16,418 nt of DNA from positions 1 through 16,418 of the forward strand of contig DAYW01000045.1 in the NCBI GenBank assembly GCA_002507085.1, given 5' to 3'. A model generated the notes under the pieces. It did no database searches. It saw nothing but the letters and a program-made list of their open reading frames with translations, and was not told the DNA's origin. The stretch comes from an archaeon UBA168. GTDB taxonomy: Archaea > Thermoproteota > Thermoprotei_A > Marsarchaeales > UBA168. Of this stretch, positions 1-5,273 are shown piece after piece (within the stretch, counting starts at the first letter, position 1; each line of letters begins with the position of its first letter). Both the position numbers and the translations under genes were made by a program.

Positions 1-57
1 GGCTCCGCAGGCCGCCGTCTCTAGGACCTTTCGGATATCCTGACTAGACACGAGCCC
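1..57 (-). tRNA. tRNA-Arg (anticodon GCG), 5' half only, with a 15-nt D-arm intron
   Basis: Read on the minus strand from 57 down to 1, the sequence gives an acceptor 5' half GGGCTCG, a D-stem GTCT/AGAC, an anticodon stem half GCGGC (15-11), the loop CTGCGGA (10-4) with anticodon GCG at 8-6, and the first bases GCC of the 3' anticodon stem. The gene runs off the left edge, so acceptor and T-arm pairing cannot be checked. Bases 35-21 interrupt the D-arm and form a BHB motif: central helix AGGA/TCCT, bulges TA|T and AG|A, and an inner CC-GAAA-GG hairpin. Removing these 15 nt restores a normal D-arm. Only one base seems to lie between acceptor and D-stem (two are normal), which may be real or may mean the 5' end is misplaced. 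A TATA-like box lies about 24 bp upstream. Confidence 0.75.
21..35 (-). other. 15-nt BHB intron in the D-arm of tRNA-Arg(GCG)
   Basis: The intron lies between D-loop base A (36) and D-stem base A (20). Flanking exon bases AGGA (41-38) pair with intron bases TCCT (26-23). The two 3-nt bulges are TAT (37-35) and AGA (22-20), each cut after its second base, as archaeal splicing endonuclease requires. An outer GTC/GAC helix and an inner CC/GG helix closed by GAAA complete the motif. Its borders agree with those expected from comparison with intron-less archaeal tRNA-Arg. Confidence 0.7.
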
Positions 58-74
58 ATTTTTAGCGAAAGCAA

Positions 75-86
75 GGCATAAAAAGC
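75..86 (-). promoter_or_regulatory. TATA box of tRNA-Arg
   Basis: Minus-strand GCTTTTTATGCC is centred about 24 bp upstream of the tRNA 5' end at 57, the standard distance for an archaeal TATA box. Confidence 0.5.
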
Positions 87-102
87 TACCTGATAAACAG
101 CA

Positions 103-1221
103 CTAGCTCTCCTCCACGGTTCTGCTCAAAATCGCGTTGATCCTTTCCAGCGATCTGTATATCGACTTAAGTCTCTGCTTCTCCATTCCGTCGTATGTGC
201 GTTGCGATATCTTCTTAGATGCTAGGCGAAGGTCGAGATCAAACAGGTTGCTCAGGTCGAGGCTTATCATCTGGAGGTAATCCCTCGCCTCCTTTATGGC
301 GTCTAAGTCGTCCTTGCGCTTTTCCCTCGCTTGGAGGCCCTCCAGTGAGGCGTCAAGCGATTCAAGCCTTTGCTTGCTGGAGTTTATCCAGCGATTAACG
401 GCCTGGACATCACCCTTCCTGATCGGAAGGGCTTTCCTCGATTCAAGCAAGTCCTTTACGAGGTCGGGTATCGAGGAAATGGCGTCGCGCGTCCTATCGC
501 TTATGTGGTGCTCTTCTATTTGCTTGACGTTTTGCTGGTTTTTCCTGCGATAAACGTAGTAGAGAGAGCCATCTACAACAGCAAGTGCCACAATAACGAA
601 AGTCAGGAAGAAGTCCAGGGCGGTTACGCCATCCTCATAACCCGTTATGGCAAGCGAGGAGATCCCGGCCTCGTTAACGTTACTGGCGTTGGCGTAGAAC
701 TCCTGGTGAGTCAATCCCTTGTAGCTTGCGACCGTCCAAGAGCTCGGAACTCCGGTTACAGATAGCGCGGGAGAATAAACAAAGATGGTGAAGTTACCAA
801 TCGTCGAATTGTATAACCAAACATGATACGTGAACGGAGATAAAAGCAGATCAGAGGGATAATAAACGTAAGACGCGTAAACCTCCCAAGTCTCGTTGGC
901 ATACAGCGCGGAGCTCAGCGTCACGTTAGCTACGGTCGAGCTTATCCACTTGGTCTTCAGATATCCAGTCAAATCGTAAAACTGAGGATGGGTGCCGCTC
1001 GGCACCTCTATGAGGAGATAGGATAAACCATTGCTGCCGGCCTTTATGTAAATCCCATCCCTGACATAAACTCCAAAGGGCGTGAAGGTTACCTCAGAGT
1101 GAAGTGCAGTTATCTCCGCGTTGGGAGTTACAATTGGCGCGGGAGCCGAGGCGGACACCACCTCCGCCGCGATAGCCGCAAGCAACAAGACAGCTAAAAG
1201 CGAAACTGCTTTTTTTACCAT
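103..1221 (-). CDS. Secreted-domain single-pass membrane protein with cytoplasmic helical tail, function unknown
   Basis: I do not recognise the family. The 372-residue product starts with a signal peptide (residues 1 to about 25: MVKK followed by a Leu/Ala-rich core and ASA). A beta-rich, aromatic-rich outer domain of about 175 residues follows, with several N-glycosylation sequons (N99, N109, N138, N143, N178). One transmembrane helix lies at about 201-224 and is followed by YRRK, which places the C-terminus in the cytoplasm. The tail (about 225-372) is charged and helical, probably coiled coil. The ATG at 1221 was chosen because it opens a clean signal peptide and has an AT-rich element 26-30 bp upstream; in-frame codons further upstream run into tRNA-Leu. 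This topology suits a receptor, anchor or cell-envelope scaffold, but that is only inference. It is divergent from tRNA-Leu and appears to be transcribed alone. Confidence 0.8.
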   Translation of the reverse strand: MVKKAVSLLAVLLLAAIAAEVVSASAPAPIVTPNAEITALHSEVTFTPFGVYVRDGIYIKAGSNGLSYLLIEVPSGTHPQFYDLTGYLKTKWISSTVANVTLSSALYANETWEVYASYVYYPSDLLLSPFTYHVWLYNSTIGNFTIFVYSPALSVTGVPSSWTVASYKGLTHQEFYANASNVNEAGISSLAITGYEDGVTALDFFLTFVIVALAVVDGSLYYVYRRKNQQNVKQIEEHHISDRTRDAISSIPDLVKDLLESRKALPIRKGDVQAVNRWINSSKQRLESLDASLEGLQAREKRKDDLDAIKEARDYLQMISLDLSNLFDLDLRLASKKISQRTYDGMEKQRLKSIYRSLERINAILSRTVEES

Positions 1222-1275
1222 AGTATTGAAAAAGGGTAAGGAAAAAGGTTTTACCCTACTTCTGTTACTTACCAT
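1222..1275. promoter_or_regulatory. Compact divergent promoter between the membrane protein gene and tRNA-Leu
   Basis: Only 54 bp separate the ATG at 1221 (minus) from the tRNA-Leu 5' end at 1276 (plus). The AT-rich element GGTTTTAC (1247-1254; GTAAAACC on the other strand) lies about 26 bp from the tRNA start and 26-30 bp from the ATG, so it could act as TATA box in both directions. It overlaps one arm of a perfect 7-bp inverted repeat, AGGGTAA (1233-1239) and TTACCCT (1251-1257). The TATA match is imperfect, so confidence is modest. Confidence 0.4.
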
Positions 1276-1310
1276 GCGGGGATGCCCGAGCCAGGTCAAA
1301 GGGGGTGGGC

Positions 1311-1327
1311 AGGGTGATACCCCACAC
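1311..1327 (+). other. tRNA-Leu intron 1 (17 nt, position 32/33)
   Basis: The central BHB helix pairs GTGG (1305-1308) with CCAC (1322-1325). The bulges are GC|A (1309-1311) and AC|T (1326-1328), each cut after the second base. The inner helix has only two G-C pairs with a 6-nt loop, so this is a relaxed BHB. The central helix uses the 5' half of the anticodon stem, so that stem can form in its mature pairing only after this intron is removed. Confidence 0.75.
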
Positions 1328-1332
1328 TCAAG

Positions 1333-1349
1333 ATCCGCCTGGATGGGTA
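1333..1349 (+). other. tRNA-Leu intron 2 (17 nt, canonical position 37/38)
   Basis: CTCA (1327-1330) pairs with TGGG (1344-1347) as the central helix. The bulges are AG|A (1331-1333) and TA|A (1348-1350), and the inner hairpin is TCC-GCCT-GGA (1334-1343). The C at 1327 is the last base of intron 1; after intron 1 is spliced its place is taken by C1310, so this motif can form before or after the first splicing event. Confidence 0.8.
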
Positions 1350-1393
1350 ACCTACTGGCTATGCCTACATGGGTTCGAATCCCATTCCCCGCA

Positions 1394-1596
1394 CTGTGTT
1401 TTTAAACTCTTGACGCCTAAAGTTGTGAGGGCCAAAACGCCCTTGTTCTAGGCGCGTCGCTGTCAATCCTCTGGTTCTAGGCGATGATTGTAAGCAAGTA
1501 AAAATACGCATCTCTATGCGTAGAGTAAAACCAAGACCGCAAAACCCAATTCTCGTAAAAAGATTTCATCATTCAACAAATCTGGCGCATTTAGGA
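1394..1596. other. Non-coding stretch between tRNA-Leu and tRNA-Gln with several hairpins
   Basis: No credible gene is seen. A run of five T at 1399-1403 directly after tRNA-Leu is a likely termination signal. Bases 1412-1458 can fold into a long imperfect hairpin: GAC and GCCTA pair with TAGGC and GTC, and inside AGGGC pairs with GCCCT around a CAAAAC loop. GTTCTAGGCG occurs twice (1445-1454, 1474-1483). A perfect 7-bp hairpin TACGCAT-CTCT-ATGCGTA lies at 1505-1522. A T-run on the minus strand at about 1556-1560 would end the tRNA-Gln transcript. Confidence 0.5.
1505..1522. repeat. Perfect 7-bp inverted repeat with 4-nt loop
   Basis: TACGCAT (1505-1511) and ATGCGTA (1516-1522) are exact reverse complements around CTCT. 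It could be an operator or an RNA hairpin; nothing in the flanks decides between them. Confidence 0.45.
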
Positions 1597-1669
1597 TAGC
1601 CCGGAGCGGATTCGGACCGCTGTCAGCGGGGCCAAAGCCCGCCATGCTTGGCCGCTACACCACCGGGCT
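1597..1669 (-). tRNA. tRNA-Gln (anticodon TTG), intron-less
   Basis: On the minus strand the acceptor AGCCCGG pairs with CCGGGCT and is followed by discriminator A. The anticodon arm is GCGGG-CTTTGGC-CCCGC, giving anticodon TTG; the short variable loop is TGAC; and the T-arm is AGCGG-TCCGAAT-CCGCT. The length is 73 nt and CCA is not encoded. Base 1 being A and the GTGGTGTAG D-arm start are typical of archaeal glutamine tRNAs. The T-loop has C at position 55 where T (pseudouridine in the RNA) is nearly universal. In most archaea this tRNA is charged with glutamate and then amidated by GatDE; that is family knowledge, not visible here. Confidence 0.92.
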
Positions 1670-1693
1670 ATACGGCAACACAAAACCGACGAA

Positions 1694-1703
1694 GTTTTTT
1701 AAG
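1694..1703 (-). promoter_or_regulatory. TATA box of tRNA-Gln
   Basis: Minus-strand CTTAAAAAAC is centred about 29 bp upstream of the tRNA-Gln 5' end at 1669 and is the clearest TATA-like element in the intergenic DNA. Confidence 0.6.
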
Positions 1704-1746
1704 CATATTGCGCCGCTAAAACCACCAATTAACAGCAGTGACCCAC

Positions 1747-1783
1747 GCTTCCCAGAAATAACTTAGCAATTCTCAAGGGAAGC
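1747..1783. repeat. 7-bp inverted repeat downstream of prf1
   Basis: GCTTCCC (1747-1753) and GGGAAGC (1777-1783) are exact reverse complements around a 23-nt loop, in the 3' flank of prf1. It may form a hairpin at the end of that transcript; there is no strong T-run next to it. Confidence 0.3.
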
Positions 1784-1821
1784 TGAGTGTTCCTTTGGCT
1801 AAACATTCGATGCGATAGCAA

Positions 1822-3027
1822 CTAGAGAAAAGCCGCGATCCCAGAATAGGACCTTAGGAACTGTTCTCCGCTCTCGCTGTGTGCAGAGAAGATCTGCACT
1901 TCGGCTCCCTGCTCGATTGCCAGATCCAGGTAGTGATCGAGCCCAGATTCCTCTTTCACAACGCTGATTCCTCCATCGCATGCCGGGCACGTGCTCGGCC
2001 TTTCCGTCGCCCTTACGAATATCTCGTAGTCGCACTTATCGCACTTCATAAGCAGATACGGGACGTCAAACGCCTCAGAGATCAAAAGCTTTTTGACGAG
2101 GCCTTGTTTGAATGCCTTATCAACTTCTTCTTTTCCCAGCGCAACTTTATCTGGATGTTCAAACAGCATCTGCTTTAGCTCTTCAAAGGCCTCTATTTCC
2201 TCTGCGTACTCAACGTCCTTAAGCTTAGGTGCTATCTTATTGACCAGTTCCCTCAACCCTTCCTCTCCAGCGTATCCAAGATCTACCACGTCAAGCACCT
2301 TGTCTCTTAACCTGTAGTCCAGCAATCCCTCCTTTATGAAGTCCTCCTTTGTTGGTCCTGGCCCTCCGACGAAGATGCCTTGCAGATTTGGTATGCCGAG
2401 GAACTCCTTGTTAGCCCTTTCAGCAACGTGAACGAAGAACTCGTGCACCAGTTGCTCAAGTACTCTCTGATACCTCCTCGCAGATTGGCCTCCTACCCTT
2501 ACTTTTCCGGGCACCCCTGAGGTCATCACGTCTAGCACACGCAGGTCCTTACCGCTGACCACGCCAAGCCCCGCCTCGTCCCTTCCTATTGCTATCAGCC
2601 CGAAGCTTTTTTCGTCGCTTAGCGAGGCCAGAAGCGGGTCAAGGTAGAACCTGCTATCACATCGATACAAGTAGAACGGAACTGGTTTAGGAGGCTCAAG
2701 CACGAATATCTCGGTCTTTTCGCTTCCCGCGGCTTCGCCCTGTGGCACAGCCCCGCAGAATATCACAAGCCCGTTTGGTGGTACCTCCTTAAACAGCTTT
2801 AGCCTTTGCTGTATGCTCTCCAAAGCGTCAAGCACGTGGTTCCTGGTAACCCTTGACTTTATGTTGTTGGCCGTTCCATATTCCTCCCTCAGGTTAGCTG
2901 ACACGTCGCCAAGCGGCCTCGATGGCGGGATGTAAAGCGATACGAACTCGGTTCCCCTTCCCACCTTTGTGGAGAGGTCTCTCAGCAACTTCAGCATTCT
3001 ATACCTTTCAATTTGTTCCTTATTCAA
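1822..3027 (-). CDS. prf1: Peptide chain release factor aRF1
   Basis: This 401-residue protein is the archaeal class I release factor. It recognises all three stop codons in the ribosomal A site and triggers peptide release. Domain 1 carries TANNIKS (NIKS at 55-58) and the YxCxxxF motif (121-127) used in stop-codon reading. Domain 2 carries GGQ (179-181), which enters the peptidyl transferase centre. Domain 3 has an intact zinc-type set of cysteines (C329, C332, C347, C350). The length is normal for the family. The start is a TTG at 3027; the next in-frame ATG (residue 11) would cut the conserved first helix. A TATA-like box lies about 32 bp upstream, giving a very short leader. It lies 54 bp downstream of pyrH on the same strand, so it may be read both from its own promoter and from that gene. 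Confidence 0.97.
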   Translation of the reverse strand: MNKEQIERYRMLKLLRDLSTKVGRGTEFVSLYIPPSRPLGDVSANLREEYGTANNIKSRVTRNHVLDALESIQQRLKLFKEVPPNGLVIFCGAVPQGEAAGSEKTEIFVLEPPKPVPFYLYRCDSRFYLDPLLASLSDEKSFGLIAIGRDEAGLGVVSGKDLRVLDVMTSGVPGKVRVGGQSARRYQRVLEQLVHEFFVHVAERANKEFLGIPNLQGIFVGGPGPTKEDFIKEGLLDYRLRDKVLDVVDLGYAGEEGLRELVNKIAPKLKDVEYAEEIEAFEELKQMLFEHPDKVALGKEEVDKAFKQGLVKKLLISEAFDVPYLLMKCDKCDYEIFVRATERPSTCPACDGGISVVKEESGLDHYLDLAIEQGAEVQIFSAHSESGEQFLRSYSGIAAFL

Positions 3028-3054
3028 TTCCTATCCGTTTTCTATAGGCCGGAA

Positions 3055-3063
3055 GTTTTTTAG
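3055..3063 (-). promoter_or_regulatory. TATA-like box of prf1
   Basis: Minus-strand CTAAAAAAC is centred about 32 bp upstream of the TTG start at 3027, in the short gap after pyrH. It predicts a 5-6 nt leader or near-leaderless mRNA. Confidence 0.5.
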
Positions 3064-3081
3064 CCTTCCGAGATCAGCCGC

Positions 3082-3765
3082 TCAAGGAGTAACAAGGGTT
3101 CCAACCGCTTCTCCACTTATGGCACGAGCTAGGTTATCAGGCACCGAGCCGTTGAAAACGATCACCTTAAGCCCTGTCCCAGAAAGCCCCCTAACTGTAA
3201 GGGGGTCAAGTATGCTGTGTATGCCTGGCTCATGCAAACCCGTGCCGACTACGCTTTCGAGCTCCTTATAGCTAAGCTTTTTTATCAGGTGCGCGCTTGG
3301 GTTTTTGCGTGGATCCGAGTCGTAGATCCCCTCTTGATCGGTCGCCTTCAATAACATATCCGCCTCCATCGACTTAGCCAAAAGGAGCGCCACGTAATCG
3401 GTGGTCATCCCAGGCCTCAGCCCACCCATAACGGCAAAGCCCTGTTGAGATATAGACTTAAGCGCCGACCTGATGGATAAGGACACTCCGAGCCTGCCTC
3501 CGAGCGCATCGTTAAAGAGCTGGGCGTTAATCCGAGACACCTTTATGGCTAGGGCATCCTTTCTGCTGTCAGCCAGTTCAAGCTCCGTTGCCGCTCTGAT
3601 GTATTCCCTTGCCATTGACCCACCCCCAACTACCACGCCCACAGCGTTTTTCCGGGAAACCTGCACTTTTATTATATCGGCGTACTTCCTGATCAACTGC
3701 GCGTTTATCGGAGAGGCTAAAATGGAGCCCCCAAGTCTTAGCACGAACTTAGATGACAATTTCAT
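3082..3765 (-). CDS. pyrH: Archaeal-type UMP kinase
   Basis: This is a 227-residue member of the amino-acid-kinase fold. It should phosphorylate UMP to UDP with ATP in pyrimidine nucleotide synthesis, in the cytoplasm. Features are LRLGGSI at 9-15 (phosphate-binding glycine loop), VVVGGGSMAREY at 44-55, GGLRPGMTTD at 114-123 and KATDQEGIYDSDP at 140-152, all at the spacing of archaeal PyrH. The start is the ATG at 3765: the protein then begins MKLSSKFVLRLGGS as in the family, and a TATA-like TTTTATG lies about 22 bp upstream, which points to leaderless translation. A start at 3804 would add 13 hydrophobic residues not expected in this family. It lies upstream of prf1 and divergent from the phosphodiesterase-like gene. 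Confidence 0.93.
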   Translation of the reverse strand: MKLSSKFVLRLGGSILASPINAQLIRKYADIIKVQVSRKNAVGVVVGGGSMAREYIRAATELELADSRKDALAIKVSRINAQLFNDALGGRLGVSLSIRSALKSISQQGFAVMGGLRPGMTTDYVALLLAKSMEADMLLKATDQEGIYDSDPRKNPSAHLIKKLSYKELESVVGTGLHEPGIHSILDPLTVRGLSGTGLKVIVFNGSVPDNLARAISGEAVGTLVTP

Positions 3766-3781
3766 GCTAATTAACGTCAGC

Positions 3782-3789
3782 GCATAAAA
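3782..3789 (-). promoter_or_regulatory. TATA-like box of pyrH
   Basis: Minus-strand TTTTATGC lies about 20-24 bp upstream of the ATG at 3765, as for a leaderless archaeal mRNA. Confidence 0.45.
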
Positions 3790-3862
3790 CGCTATCCCAG
3801 CCAAGCGGGCGCTCGAGCGTCTGACTTAACCACCCGAAAAAGTCCTGCGCGCCCGGGTATTT

Positions 3863-3889
3863 CGATCGCCAAGACGGCTCACGATCGCC
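3863..3889. repeat. Direct repeat CGATCGCC, two copies 19 bp apart
   Basis: CGATCGCC occurs at 3863-3870 and 3882-3889 in the divergent intergenic region between pyrH and the phosphodiesterase-like gene. The 19-bp period is close to two helical turns. A reverse-complement copy lies at 5093-5100, just after the phosphodiesterase-like gene. It may be a regulator site, or chance. Confidence 0.3.
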
Positions 3890-3933
3890 GCGGCAAATTT
3901 CTTAATTTCAAGGACCCCACCCATGCCATAAGG

Positions 3934-3939
3934 TTAAAT
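3934..3939 (+). promoter_or_regulatory. TATA-like box of the phosphodiesterase-like gene
   Basis: TTAAAT within AAGGTTAAATCC is centred about 29 bp upstream of the ATG at 3966 but only about 11 bp upstream of the ATG at 3948, which favours 3966 as the start. Confidence 0.4.
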
Positions 3940-3965
3940 CCCATGCCATGGTTTTCTGTTCAAAA

Positions 3966-5060
3966 ATGATTTACAAGCCAAAATACGACGGCAGAAGCCT
4001 TTACAACCTAAGCCAGTCGATCCTAGAATACTTTGGGGGCACGCCTGATGGCAAGACCTTGGACTTTCAATTGCCGGCAAACGATGGACTCGTGCTCTTT
4101 CTCTTCGACGCGCTTGGAATATCGACCCTGGAAAGCGCGGGGGCCAAAAACGATCACGAAGAGATAACTTCGGTATTTCCCTCCACTACTGCGACCGTGC
4201 TCACAACGCTTTTCACGGGAAAGAAACCATGTGACCATGGAGTGCTAGGCTTTCAGACCTTCATAAGGGAGATGGGAGGCATAGTCAACATGCTTGGCCT
4301 CTCGCATCCATCTGGGCCGCAACTTCCCACGTCATATGAGAAGTTAGTAGGACCAGGGGAGAGGCTGGGAAAGAAGCTCTCAAAGATCGGGGTGAGCTCT
4401 GTTGCCATACTTCCGAGAAGCGTTTCAAATACGCCTATGTCGAATTATGATGATGATGGTTTTTCGCTTATCATACCTTACTACGACTTCTGGGACTTGC
4501 GCTTTTTGGTTCAAAAGCAGCTCTCGCAAAAGGAAAGGAAGTTTGTTTACGTTTACGTTCCATACGTTGATACCCTATCCCATCACTACGGTCCATACAG
4601 TCAGGAAACGGCCTCAGCCGTAAGGGACCTGCTTAACTTCTTCGAGGAAGTTAGCTCTGCCCCTGGCTATACTGTTTTAGGAACCGCAGATCACGGGCAA
4701 GTAGAGGTTGACCCCGGCCTGCTACCGCCCCCCGAGCTCATGTCGCTTTTGGAGCTGCCTCCGTTCGGAGACTCAAGGGCTATGTTCCTTAAAACCAGAA
4801 AAACTCATGAGGTAATAGATTACCTAAACGAAAACTTTCCTGACTTTTTCGTGATGACCAAGGAAGAAGTGCTAAAGGAGGGACTGATCGGGTGCGAAGA
4901 AACCCAGTTCGAGGAGAGATTAGGAGACCTGCTTGTGCTGCCTCAGTCAAGAAGGCTGCTGATATACTCATACACAGAGAACAACGAGTCTATCAACTAT
5001 CGGGGGCATCATGGAGGGCTCAGCCCCGAGGAGATGCGGGTCCCACTATTCATTCGCTGA
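3966..5060 (+). CDS. Alkaline-phosphatase-superfamily phosphodiesterase/nucleotide pyrophosphatase-like enzyme
   Basis: The 364-residue product has the two-metal active site of the type I phosphodiesterase/nucleotide pyrophosphatase branch. D48 (LFDALG) and the nucleophile threonine, probably T74 in SVFPSTTAT, come first. D202 and H206 follow in YVPYVDTLSHHYGP, then D242-H243 in TADHGQ, and a last histidine in RGHHGG (348 or 349). All expected ligands are present, so it should be active on a phosphodiester, phosphomonoester or pyrophosphate, but the substrate cannot be read from sequence. There is no signal peptide, so it is probably cytoplasmic. The start at 3966 is preferred over the ATG at 3948 because of TATA spacing and because the protein then begins MIYKPKYDGRSL. 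The next gene is on the same strand but has its own promoter 200 bp later. Distant relatives include phosphoglycerate mutase-type enzymes, which are less likely. Confidence 0.85.
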   Translation: MIYKPKYDGRSLYNLSQSILEYFGGTPDGKTLDFQLPANDGLVLFLFDALGISTLESAGAKNDHEEITSVFPSTTATVLTTLFTGKKPCDHGVLGFQTFIREMGGIVNMLGLSHPSGPQLPTSYEKLVGPGERLGKKLSKIGVSSVAILPRSVSNTPMSNYDDDGFSLIIPYYDFWDLRFLVQKQLSQKERKFVYVYVPYVDTLSHHYGPYSQETASAVRDLLNFFEEVSSAPGYTVLGTADHGQVEVDPGLLPPPELMSLLELPPFGDSRAMFLKTRKTHEVIDYLNENFPDFFVMTKEEVLKEGLIGCEETQFEERLGDLLVLPQSRRLLIYSYTENNESINYRGHHGGLSPEEMRVPLFIR

Positions 5061-5273
5061 CATACTCTCCGCCCTTCTAATGCTCCCGCTTCGGCGATCG
5101 CGCTTGATCCCTCGCACCACAACTAAGAGCTGCAGCTAGGGTCTGAAGCGAAGGCTTTGCCAAGCGGTGGCTTCCATAAATATAAGTTCAAGTGAACACG
5201 CTAAAAATACTCATATCGCGATTGCGTTCTTTGCTGCCTCTCACCTTAAAAGATGGGGTGCTAGTGATTAAAA
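5061..5273 (+). other. Intergenic region ahead of the nucleotidyltransferase, with two possible promoters
   Basis: It holds a TATA-like AAATATAAG (5178-5186) directly followed by the dyad GTTCA-AG-TGAAC (5186-5197). Further downstream is a strong TATA-like CCTTAAAAG (5244-5252) ahead of the next gene. No gene is seen. Confidence 0.4.
5244..5252 (+). promoter_or_regulatory. TATA box of the nucleotidyltransferase gene
   Basis: CCTTAAAAG is centred about 25 bp upstream of the ATG at 5274, so transcription would begin at or next to the start codon (leaderless). Confidence 0.6.

Larger units (their letters stand above)
1276..1393 (+). tRNA. tRNA-Leu (anticodon CAA) with two 17-nt introns
   Basis: Acceptor GCGGGGA (1276-1282) pairs fully with TCCCCGC (1386-1392), and A1393 is the discriminator; CCA is not encoded. 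The D-arm is CCC/GGG with a 13-nt loop. The T-arm is ATGGG-TTCGAAT-CCCAT (1369-1385). A class II variable arm contains GGC-TAT-GCC. The mature anticodon stem is GTGGG (1305-1309) with CCTAC (1351-1355), including one G-T pair. Bases between these halves hold two introns: 1311-1327 (between positions 32 and 33) and 1333-1349 (canonical 37/38). Splicing gives loop CTCAAGA with anticodon CAA (1329-1331) and a mature length of 84 nt. Both introns have convincing BHB motifs. The long variable arm and D-loop bases match archaeal leucine tRNAs. Confidence 0.9.

Noticed and set aside
1222..1299. N-terminal extension of the membrane protein to 1299
   Set aside because: It would read into tRNA-Leu and put 26 residues ahead of a perfect signal peptide.
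1571..1583. Box C-like ATGATGA on the minus strand, suggesting a C/D box guide RNA
   Set aside because: No CTGA box D or D' lies at a usable distance on the same strand.
3766..3804. Longer start for pyrH (13 extra residues, partly hydrophobic)
   Set aside because: The extension is not a family feature, and the TATA-like box at 3782-3789 lies inside it, at leaderless distance from 3765.
3948..3965. Earlier ATG for the phosphodiesterase-like gene
   Set aside because: TATA spacing fits 3966 better and there is no ribosome-binding site; still possible, as it changes only six residues.
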